NCBI GenBank assembly: GCA_029555885.1
Contig: JAKPQT010000709.1
Coordinates: 1 to 21,315, forward strand
Reading direction: 5' to 3'
DNA length: 21,315 nucleotides
Source of the DNA: Chloroflexota bacterium
Lineage (GTDB): Bacteria > Chloroflexota > Anaerolineae > CG2-30-64-16
In this document: positions 14,120 to 20,195 of the stretch, one piece after another
Numbering within the stretch: the stretch's first letter is position 1
Layout: each line of letters opens with the position of its first letter
The notes under the pieces: generated by a model
What the model was told of the DNA's origin: nothing
Databases searched by the model: none
What the model saw: the letters and a program-made list of their open reading frames with translations, nothing else
Made by a program: the position numbers and the translations under genes

Positions 14120-14157
14120 ACAGCAGGGACGGGTTGACAACCTGTCCCTGCTGTTTT
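14120..14157 (+). terminator. Rho-independent terminator of the membrane-module operon
   Basis: A 16-bp stem (14120-14135 with 14139-14154, one G.T pair) closes on a 3-nt loop; its base is ACAGCAGGGAC/GTCCCTGCTGT. It is followed by TTTT and begins 10 nt after the stop codon of the anchored stress protein. It insulates this operon from the selenoprotein promoter that begins at 14165. Confidence 0.85.
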
Positions 14158-14164
14158 GGAACGA

Positions 14165-14193
14165 TTGACGGGCCCGCGAGGAGATGCTAGAAT
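14165..14193 (+). promoter_or_regulatory. Sigma70-type promoter of the selenoprotein gene
   Basis: TTGACG (14165-14170) and TAGAAT (14188-14193) are spaced by exactly 17 bp. A small inverted repeat GGGTTGTAACCC (14195-14206) covers the predicted transcription start and could be an operator. The resulting leader is about 110 nt; I see no known riboswitch in it. Confidence 0.7.
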
Positions 14194-14311
14194 CGGGTTG
14201 TAACCCTAAGCCCTGAACCACCATCTGACCTATGGACAGACCCGCATACCGCGGGCTGACCACCAATCGCCGGCCCTGCGCCGGTCACCTCAAAAAGGAG
14301 GTCCGGACCTG

Positions 14312-14956
14312 ATGGCGCTCCTGAATGCGCAGATTCGCAAGGAAGTTACTGAAGCCCTGGCGGACGTAGCCAACCCCGTAACCTTCAAGATGTTCACGCA
14401 GAAATTCGAATGCCAATATTGCAAGGAGACCCGCGAGCTCATCGAGGAAGTTGCCGAACTGTCAGATAAGGTCTCCGTGGAAGTCTATGACTTCGAGGCG
14501 GACAAGGCGCTGGCTGACAGCCTGGGCATCGACAAGGTGCCCGGCGTCGCGGTCGTCGGCCAGAAGGACTACGGCATCCGCATGTTCGGCATCCCCTCCG
14601 GCTACGAATTCGGCAGCCTGATCGAAAGCATCAAGCTGGTGTCCGAGGGCGAGTCGGGGCTGTCGGCTGACACAAAAAAGATGGTCGCCAAACTCAAACA
14701 GCCGGCCACCATCCAGGTCTTTATTACCCCTACCTGACCGTACTGCCCGCGAGCCGTGTTGCTCGCGTACCAACTGGCAATGGAGAGCGATCTCATCACT
14801 GCACACATGGTCGAAGTGGTAGAGTTCCCGCACATGGCCGTCAAGTACGACGTCATGGGCGTGCCGCGCACGGTCATCAACGAAACCATCCAGATCGAAG
14901 GCGCTGTGCCGGAGCCGATGCTCATGCGCGAGTTCGCCAAGCTCCTTGAAGGATAG
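14312..14956 (+). CDS. Selenocysteine-containing protein disulfide oxidoreductase (glutaredoxin-like, UPYC)
   Basis: This 214-aa product (reading TGA 14735-14737 as selenocysteine, Sec142) is a two-module protein disulfide oxidoreductase made of two thioredoxin-fold units. Module 1 holds Cys34-Gln-Tyr-Cys37 ([14 protein letters not shown]) and cis-Pro motif KVPGVAVVG. Module 2 begins IQVFITPT, then [TGA][10 protein letters not shown], then [20 protein letters not shown] with its own cis-Pro. Relatives have CPYC where this has TGA-P-Y-C, with Cys145 as resolving residue. The frame and homology continue without a shift to TAG at 14954-14956. A SECIS-like hairpin follows the TGA. TGA is an ordinary stop elsewhere in this window. 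Start: ATG 14312 with AAGGAGGT (14295-14302). The expected role is dithiol/disulfide or peroxide-linked redox chemistry in the cytosol. A nonsense mutation or sequencing error is the alternative; selA/selB/selC/selD are not in the window. Confidence 0.82.
14738..14770 (+). promoter_or_regulatory. Bacterial SECIS-like element
   Basis: Directly after the in-frame TGA, CGCGAGC (14748-14754) pairs perfectly with GCTCGCG (14761-14767) around the 6-nt loop CGTGTT. A lower stem GTA/TAC (14740-14742 with 14768-14770) forms beyond a 5-nt bulge. Seventeen nucleotides separate the TGA from the loop, and the second loop base is G. This fits the known bacterial pattern recognised by SelB: short upper stem, small apical loop, G in its first two bases, and loop 16-37 nt from the UGA. 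The stem uses an uncommon CGA (Arg) and TTG (Leu) in a gene otherwise rich in CGC and CTG. Confidence 0.72.
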
Positions 14957-14969
14957 GGCCACAGCCCAC

Positions 14970-15010
14970 TTGACGCCCGCACAAGCTTACAGTATAGTCG
15001 CGGGCGTCAA
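14970..15010. promoter_or_regulatory. Citrate synthase promoter embedded in an 11-bp inverted repeat
   Basis: TTGACG (14970-14975) and TATAGT (14993-14998), 17 bp apart, form a good sigma70-type promoter on the + strand. The -35 box is part of TTGACGCCCGC (14970-14980), whose exact inverted copy GCGGGCGTCAA lies at 15000-15010 over the expected transcription start. The arms are 19 bp apart. A dimeric repressor binding both arms would cover the promoter. The repeat also follows the selenoprotein stop by 13 nt, but no T-tract supports termination. Confidence 0.65.
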
Positions 15011-15047
15011 TCCCAATGCAACGGCAAGCTGAACACAGGAGGCATCC

Positions 15048-16214
15048 GTGAGCACGACAGAGGCAGTGAAACCGGCAGCCAGCAAGGGCGGGGGCCTGGC
15101 GGGCATCGTCGTGGCCGACAGCAACATCAGCTTTGTTGACGGCACGAACGGTATCTTGGAATACCGCGGCTACGATATCCGGGTGTTGGCCGAAAACAGC
15201 ACGTTTGAGGAAGTCGCCTACCTCCTCTGGAACAACCGACTGCCCACAGCCGACGAGCTGGATGAGATGAAACGCCAGTCGCGAGCCTGCCGCTTCATGC
15301 CGCCGGAAATCTTCCCCGCACTGCGCAACATGCCGCGCAATGCGGACCCGATGGCTGTCATGCGTACGGCGGTCTCCATGCTGGCGCACTATGATCCCGA
15401 ATCAGAGGACAACACGCCCGAAGCGCACCAGCACAAAGCATGCCGCCTGCTGGGCCAGATTTCGGGCGTCATTGCTGCTTTCGAGCGCATCCGCCGCGGG
15501 GATGAGCCCATCAAGCCGCGCATGGACCTCGATCACGCCGCAAACTTCCTGTGGATGCTCACGGGCGACGACCCGGATCCCCAGGCCGCCAAGGCGCTGG
15601 ACCAGTACCTGCTGCTCCTAGCCGAACATGAGCTCAACGCCTCCACCTTTACGGCACGCGTGATTGCCTCGACCGGCTCGGACCTCCATTCGGCCATCAC
15701 CGGCGCGCTCGGCGCGCTGAAAGGCCCGGCCCACGGCGCGGCCGTGCAGGAGGCCATGGAGCAATTCCTGGAAATCGGGATGGTGGAGAATGTCGAGCCG
15801 TGGTTCAAGGGTCTGGAAGGCACGGGCCGCCGCGTCATGGGCATCGGCCACCGCGTGTACAAGGTGCGTGACCCGCGTGCGGGCGCGTTGATGGTCAACG
15901 TGCAGAAGATGGTGGAAGCCACCGGCGAGCGCACATGGTATGACATTGCGCGCCGGCTGGAAGAGGTCGCGATGCAGGACGAGTACTTCCGCTCGCGCAA
16001 CCTCAGCGCGAACGTGGACTTCTACTCCGCGCCGCTGCTCTATTCCATCGGCATCCCGGTCGATGCATTCACCTGCATGTTCGCGATGAGCCGCATCGTC
16101 GGCTGGACCGCGCATGTCTACGAGCAACAGTCCAACAACCGGCTCATCCGCCCGCTGTCCAACTGGACCGGCGAACACCAGTTGCCCTGGGTGCCGATCG
16201 CAGAGCGGCAGTAG
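15048..16214 (+). CDS. gltA: Citrate synthase
   Basis: This 388-aa enzyme condenses oxaloacetate and acetyl-CoA to citrate, the entry step of the TCA cycle. Seen: the N-terminal LEYRGYDIRVLAENSTFEEV motif, AEHELNASTFTARV (His194), GPAHGAAVQEA with catalytic His229, GIGHRVYKVRDPRA with His268, and NVDFYSAPLLY with Asp324; these correspond to the His-His-Asp active site of the family. Length fits the short (about 380 aa) dimeric type found in thermophiles and Gram-positives, which lacks the NADH-regulated E. coli extension; 2-methylcitrate synthase is a close alternative. Translation starts at GTG 15048 with AGGAGG at 15037-15042. It is a single-gene unit between its own promoter and the hairpin pair at 16225-16329. 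Confidence 0.93.
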   Translation: MSTTEAVKPAASKGGGLAGIVVADSNISFVDGTNGILEYRGYDIRVLAENSTFEEVAYLLWNNRLPTADELDEMKRQSRACRFMPPEIFPALRNMPRNADPMAVMRTAVSMLAHYDPESEDNTPEAHQHKACRLLGQISGVIAAFERIRRGDEPIKPRMDLDHAANFLWMLTGDDPDPQAAKALDQYLLLLAEHELNASTFTARVIASTGSDLHSAITGALGALKGPAHGAAVQEAMEQFLEIGMVENVEPWFKGLEGTGRRVMGIGHRVYKVRDPRAGALMVNVQKMVEATGERTWYDIARRLEEVAMQDEYFRSRNLSANVDFYSAPLLYSIGIPVDAFTCMFAMSRIVGWTAHVYEQQSNNRLIRPLSNWTGEHQLPWVPIAERQ

Positions 16215-16224
16215 GTTCGCTTTG

Positions 16225-16329
16225 AGAAAACGGGTTTCCCGACGAAACGAAGTTTCGCACAGAAACCCGCTTTCTTCTAGAAACCCGCTTTCTGAGGCCA
16301 AACGAAGTTTGGCACGAAAGCGGGTTTCT
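16225..16329. repeat. Tandem pair of 51-bp hairpins at a convergent junction
   Basis: Two 51-nt palindromic units, 16225-16275 and 16279-16329, are separated by 3 nt. Each has an outer stem built on AGAAACCCGCTTTC or its complement (14 bp, perfect in unit 2, one mismatch in unit 1) and an inner stem around a GAA loop. The inner stem is CGAAAC/GTTTCG in unit 1 and GCCAAAC/GTTTGGC in unit 2, a compensatory change that keeps the pairing. The pair fills the gap between the citrate synthase stop (16214) and the CoA-transferase stop (16333), so it may protect or end both mRNAs. Confidence 0.78.
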
Positions 16330-16332
16330 GAT

Positions 16333-17628
16333 TTACATCCAATGCTGCTGCTTTGCGAAGTACAGCAGCTCATCGCGAAACTGCGGCGCAGCGATATTCA
16401 CCAGGGCCTTAACCCGCTCGCGGATCGTCCGGGCGAACAGATCCGCCACCCCGTACTCGGTCACGACATAGCGCACGTGGTTCCGCGTGGTCACGACCCC
16501 TGCGCCGACCTTCAGCGTCGGCACGATCCGGCTGATTGCCCCATCCTTTGCCGTCGCGGGCAGCGCGATGATCGGCACGCCGCCCGGCGACCGCAGCGCG
16601 CCGTAAATGAAATCGAACTGCCCGCCCACCCCGCTGTAGAACTGCGTACCCATCGAATCCGCGCATACCTGGCCGGTCAGGTCCACCTCCAGCGCAGAGT
16701 TGAGGGCGACTTGCTTCGTGTTCTGCGCGATGACAAATGGGTCATTCACGTAGTCCTGCGGATGAAACTCGAAGAAGGGGTTGTTATCCATGTAATCGTA
16801 GAGCCGTTGCGAGCCGAGCGCAAAACCCGCCACGCACTTGCCCTTGTGAATCGTCTTGGCTGCGTTGGTCAGCACGCCGGCCTCGATCAGCTCGATGACG
16901 CCATCAGAGAACAGCTCTGTGTGCACGCCCAGGTCCCGTTTATCCTTCAGGTAGAGCAGCACTGCGTCGGGAATCTCGCCGATGCCCATCTGCATCGTCG
17001 CGCCATCGGGGATCAGGTCCGCGATATGCATGGCAATCTGCTTCTGCAACTCGCCCGGCGACCCCATCGGCACCTCGACAATCGGATAGCTGACCGGCAC
17101 GACATGGGTCAGCCGGCTGATATGGATGAAGCTGTCGCCCAGCGAGCGGGGCATCTGGTCGTTGACCTCCGCGATGACGATGTCCGCCGCCTCCGCCGCG
17201 GGCTTGGTCAGCCCGACCTCCACACCGTAAGTGCAATAGCCGTGCTCGTCCGGCGGTGAGCAGTGAATCATCGCGACTTTGGGCTTGAGCAGGCCGGGAT
17301 CGCGCAGCGCGCGCGGAATCTGGCTGAGCAGGATGGGCGTGAAGTCCGCGCGGCCCTCGTTGACGGCCTTGCGCACGTTATGGCTGATAAAGAGCGAATT
17401 GACGCGGATGTGGCCCGCCATCTCGGGCTCCACGTACTCAGCGGGCCCGATCGTCAGGACCTGGATGATCTCCACATCCTCGAGTTGCGGCGCCCGGCGT
17501 ACCAGCGCGCCGAGCAGTTCTTTGGGCACGCTGCAGTTGCCGGTCATAAACACGCGGTCATGCGACTGGATGGCCTCCACCGCCGCATCTGCGGAGCACA
17601 ACTTGTTGTGGTAAGATGCGGCCCTCAT
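16333..17628 (-). CDS. Acetyl-CoA hydrolase/transferase family CoA-transferase
   Basis: This 431-aa protein belongs to the class I CoA-transferase branch that includes acetyl-CoA hydrolase, 4-hydroxybutyrate CoA-transferase and succinyl/acetate CoA-transferases. Seen: the N-terminal DRVFMTGNCSVPKELLGAL; IHCSPPDEHGYCTYG; GATMQMGIGEIPDAVL; Glu238 in HTELFSDGV, the residue expected to form the glutamyl-CoA thioester; and the Gly-rich SGVGGQFDFIYGA oxyanion segment. Size is typical of 4-hydroxybutyrate/acetate CoA-transferases (about 430 aa). The substrate acid is not readable. Its start ATG overlaps the stop of the alanine dehydrogenase-like gene (ATGA), with GGAGGTGAGG just upstream, so both come from one mRNA. 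A convergent citrate synthase nearby makes a role around acetyl-CoA supply plausible. Confidence 0.88.
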   Translation of the reverse strand: MRAASYHNKLCSADAAVEAIQSHDRVFMTGNCSVPKELLGALVRRAPQLEDVEIIQVLTIGPAEYVEPEMAGHIRVNSLFISHNVRKAVNEGRADFTPILLSQIPRALRDPGLLKPKVAMIHCSPPDEHGYCTYGVEVGLTKPAAEAADIVIAEVNDQMPRSLGDSFIHISRLTHVVPVSYPIVEVPMGSPGELQKQIAMHIADLIPDGATMQMGIGEIPDAVLLYLKDKRDLGVHTELFSDGVIELIEAGVLTNAAKTIHKGKCVAGFALGSQRLYDYMDNNPFFEFHPQDYVNDPFVIAQNTKQVALNSALEVDLTGQVCADSMGTQFYSGVGGQFDFIYGALRSPGGVPIIALPATAKDGAISRIVPTLKVGAGVVTTRNHVRYVVTEYGVADLFARTIRERVKALVNIAAPQFRDELLYFAKQQHWM

Positions 17629-18716
17629 GCCTCACCTCCGAGCGAACTCCGCAGCGCCGGATGCACAATCTCGCCGTTGTGGACGTTCAGACCGTGGCGC
17701 AAGACTGCATCATCGGCCAGGGCCTGGGCCAGTCCCTTCTGCGCAATCTCCAGGATATAGGGCCAGGCCGCGTTGTTGAACGCGTGCGTCGTCGTGCGCG
17801 CGACCACACCGGTCATGTTCGGCACGCAGTAGTGAATCACGCCTTCCTCGATGTAAGTGGGGTTCTGGTAGGTCGTGGGCCGGCTCGTCTCGACGCAGCC
17901 GCCCTGGTCAATCGAGACGTCCATGATGACCGAGCGGGGCTTCATCGTCTGGACCATCTCGCGCGTGACGAGGTGCGGCGTACGCGCACCGGGGACGAGC
18001 ACCGCACCGACCAGCACATCCGCCCGCTTGACGGCCCGCGCGATGTTGAAGTCGTAGGCGACCATCGTGTCCGCCTGGCAGCCGCGCTCTTCGAGCGCCT
18101 GCAGGCGACGTACGTCCGTATCCATGACGGTCACATGCGCGCCCATGGCGCCGAAAAGGCGGGCCGCGTTGCTGCCCACGATGCCCGCCCCCAGGATGAC
18201 GACATGCGCCGGCGGCACGCCCGGCACACCGCTCAGGAGGATGCCGTGGCCGCCCTCGTTGTTTTGCAAAAGTTGGGCTGCAATGGGGGGGATCATCCGC
18301 CCGGCAATCTGGCTCGGCGCGGCCAGGACGGGCAGATGGCCGTCCGGTTCCTGTATCGTTTCGTAGGCGATGGCCGTCACCTTGCGTTCGAGCAGCGTCT
18401 CCACCTTGCTCGGATGGGAGACTGCCAGGTGCAGGAAGCCGACCAGGATGTGTCCTTCTTGCAACAGCTCGAACTCCGGCAGCGTGGGCCGCGACACGGT
18501 GAGTATCATCTGGGCGCGGCCGTAGACTTCCTCGACCGAGTAGACAATCTGGCCGCCCGCCGCACGATAGCGCTCGTCCTCGAAGCCGCTGCCCTGCCCG
18601 GCGTCGCGTTCGACATATACACGATGGCCCAGCCCGGTCAAGATTTCAACGCCCATCGGCGTGAGACCGACGCGATAGTCAAAGGGCCGGCGTTGCTTGG
18701 GGATTCCGATGTCCAT
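17625..18716 (-). CDS. Alanine dehydrogenase-like protein with Ser at the catalytic Lys position
   Basis: This 363-aa protein belongs to the alanine dehydrogenase/PNT family (L-alanine + NAD to pyruvate + ammonia). It aligns almost without gaps to characterised enzymes: Arg15 (DYRVGLTP), His96 (GFLHLA), the Rossmann motif ILGAGIVGSNA (173-183), acidic residues at the end of the next strand (MDTD, Asp198/Asp200) suggesting NAD use, and IDQGGCVETSRPTTY (268-282) with the conserved Asp. However, the usual KVKEP motif is TVSRP (73-77), so catalytic Lys75 is Ser75. Activity on alanine is therefore uncertain; another amino or oxo acid, or a different chemistry, is possible. The start at 18716 has GGAGGA (18721-18726); 12 in-frame codons upstream are rejected. 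It overlaps the CoA-transferase gene by 4 nt. Confidence 0.85.
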   Translation of the reverse strand: MDIGIPKQRRPFDYRVGLTPMGVEILTGLGHRVYVERDAGQGSGFEDERYRAAGGQIVYSVEEVYGRAQMILTVSRPTLPEFELLQEGHILVGFLHLAVSHPSKVETLLERKVTAIAYETIQEPDGHLPVLAAPSQIAGRMIPPIAAQLLQNNEGGHGILLSGVPGVPPAHVVILGAGIVGSNAARLFGAMGAHVTVMDTDVRRLQALEERGCQADTMVAYDFNIARAVKRADVLVGAVLVPGARTPHLVTREMVQTMKPRSVIMDVSIDQGGCVETSRPTTYQNPTYIEEGVIHYCVPNMTGVVARTTTHAFNNAAWPYILEIAQKGLAQALADDAVLRHGLNVHNGEIVHPALRSSLGGEA

Positions 18717-18766
18717 GGGTTCCTCCGCGTTGAGGGAATTGCAGAAAAGCAACAGGTGTCAGGTGC

Positions 18767-18772
18767 AGTATA
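18767..18772 (-). promoter_or_regulatory. Candidate -10 element for the alanine dehydrogenase operon
   Basis: TATACT on the minus strand lies 50 nt upstream of the ATG at 18716, with GGAGGA between. No good -35 box is visible at standard spacing. It forms the minus-strand half of the divergent region 18717-18920. Confidence 0.4.
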
Positions 18773-18836
18773 TCACAGATGGGCTTGTGACGTGCTTTTA
18801 GCGGGGTTAGCCTCACATACCTGGCTGCATGACGGT

Positions 18837-18865
18837 TTGACAAGCCCGCCTTCTCACGGCATACT
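18837..18865 (+). promoter_or_regulatory. Candidate promoter of the DUF362 gene
   Basis: A perfect TTGACA (18837-18842) is followed after 17 bp by CATACT (18860-18865), a 4-of-6 match to the -10 consensus. The predicted leader is about 50 nt and contains AGAGGT (18909-18914) before the start codon at 18921. Confidence 0.5.
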
Positions 18866-18920
18866 GTAACTCCTTTCACATTCGAGCCGTTCCCACCATA
18901 TACACAATAGAGGTAATCTC

Positions 18921-20090
18921 ATGTCAAGCATCGTGTATTACGCTTCCCCGCGCCAGACTCGTCTGGACGCCAACGAGACACTGCCCCTCAAGCTGGACCG
19001 GATCGTGGACAGCCTGCACATCCGCGACCGGGTCAGGGGTGAGAGTGTCGCCATCAAGATGCACCTGGGTGGCAACGTCGGCTATTCGACCCTGCACCCG
19101 GTGTTCGTGCGCAGGGTTGTGCAGGCCGTCAAGGACGGCGGCGGCCGGCCCTTCATCGTGGACCTCAACTGGTCCGCGGGCAACGCCGCGGAACGCGGCT
19201 ACACCGCCGAAACGGTTGGCTGCTCGGTCTTCCCGACGGGCGGGCTGGACGAACACTACTTTTACCGGCACACGCACCCATTCAAGAACATCACCGATTG
19301 GATGGTGGGCGGAGGCATCCAGGATGCCACGTTCCTCATCGACCTCGCGCACATCAAGGGCCACCCATCGTGCGGCTTCGGCGGGGTGTTCAAGAACCTG
19401 GCGCTGGGTTGCATGATGCAGCCGACCCGCAGCGCCATCCATGACACCTGCCATTACGATCCCTACTGGTTCCCCGAGCTCTGCCCGGACCCGGTGGTGC
19501 GCGACGCCATCATCGCTTCATGCCCGCACGGCGCGCTGGTCAAGGACAAACTGAACCCGAACAACCTGCACCTGCACTTCGACAACTGCAACCAGTGCGG
19601 CCGCTGTTTGAAGGTCGCGCCGGAGGGCTCGCTGAAGATCGACCCGGTCAACTTCTGGGCCTTCCAGGAGGCGTGCGCCATCTCGGTCAGCCTGAGCCTG
19701 TCCACCTTTGCGCCGGGCAAGACCACCTTCATCAGCGTCGGCACGCACATGACCCCGGTCTGCGACTGCTTCGGCTTCACCAGCATGCCCATCCTGCCCG
19801 ATGTGGGCATCTTCGGCTCGGACGACATCTGCGCCGTCGAGCAGGCATCGCTGGACGTGATTGCGCGCGAGAAGCTGATCCTGGAGAACGTTCCGCTCTC
19901 GATGGAGCCGTGGTATGCTGAGGGCCATCCCTTCCAGCACCTGCACGGTCCGCTGAAGGACCCGTACAAGGTCGTGGAGTACGGGGAGAAGCTGGGGCTC
20001 GGCACGCGCGCGTACGAGTTGGTGGACGTCATGCCGCTCGGCCAGGTCAGCCGCGCCCCGTTGGGGTATGTGAACCTGCAGGCCGCGTAG
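18921..20090 (+). CDS. DUF362 iron-sulfur protein
   Basis: This 389-aa protein matches the DUF362 family, often annotated as a ferredoxin-like or [4Fe-4S]-binding protein of unknown role. Seen: VAIKMHLGGNVGYSTLHPVFVRR near the N-terminus, HIKGHPSCGFGGVFKNLALG (144-163), and a Cys-rich region with CPHGAL (Cys201) and CNQCGRCLKVAPEG (Cys223, Cys226, Cys229). In a standard C-x2-C-x2-C-x3-CP motif the fourth Cys would be at 233, but it is Ala; Cys201 may be the fourth ligand. A later PVCDCFGFTSMPILPDVGIFGSDD block with Cys281/Cys283 is typical of the family. No signal peptide or membrane helix is seen, so it should be cytosolic. The gene stands alone, divergent from the alanine dehydrogenase operon; redox partner unknown. 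Confidence 0.87.
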   Translation: MSSIVYYASPRQTRLDANETLPLKLDRIVDSLHIRDRVRGESVAIKMHLGGNVGYSTLHPVFVRRVVQAVKDGGGRPFIVDLNWSAGNAAERGYTAETVGCSVFPTGGLDEHYFYRHTHPFKNITDWMVGGGIQDATFLIDLAHIKGHPSCGFGGVFKNLALGCMMQPTRSAIHDTCHYDPYWFPELCPDPVVRDAIIASCPHGALVKDKLNPNNLHLHFDNCNQCGRCLKVAPEGSLKIDPVNFWAFQEACAISVSLSLSTFAPGKTTFISVGTHMTPVCDCFGFTSMPILPDVGIFGSDDICAVEQASLDVIAREKLILENVPLSMEPWYAEGHPFQHLHGPLKDPYKVVEYGEKLGLGTRAYELVDVMPLGQVSRAPLGYVNLQAA

Positions 20091-20112
20091 CATAGCATCG
20101 GCAGGATTTTGC

Positions 20113-20179
20113 ACCACGGAAGACACGGAGCAAACGGAATACAGTTGTTAATTTCCGCGTGCTCCGCATCTTCCGTGGT
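20113..20179. repeat. Convergent-junction palindrome (CCACGGAAGACACGGAG family)
   Basis: Arms ACCACGGAAGACACGGAGCA (20113-20132) and its inverted copy (20160-20179) match at 18 of 20 positions. A further inner stem CGGAA/TTCCG lies around an A+T-rich loop. It occupies the gap between the DUF362 stop (20090) and the threonine synthase stop (20196). It resembles the 1627-1692 element in its tandem C-G-(A/G)-A-G motifs. No T-tract follows on either strand. Confidence 0.7.
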
Positions 20180-20195
20180 AGCTATCAGCGCACCT

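Noticed and set aside
14735..14737. Stop codon reassignment (TGA as Trp or Gly)
   Set aside because: TGA ends several other genes in the window, such as those ending at 594, 11070, 13171 and 17625, and no other conserved gene here has an internal TGA.
14756..14956. A separate small gene of 66 codons starting at 14756
   Set aside because: It is in the same frame as 14312-14734, continues the second thioredoxin-fold module, and lacks its own ribosome binding site. It is the part of the selenoprotein after TGA.
16225..16329. CRISPR array
   Set aside because: Only two palindromic units separated by 3 nt, with no spacers of constant length and no cas genes.
16114..18869. Open frames on the + strand opposite the CoA-transferase and alanine dehydrogenase-like genes
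   Set aside because: His/Arg/Gln-rich shadow products with no motif; the minus-strand genes are clear.
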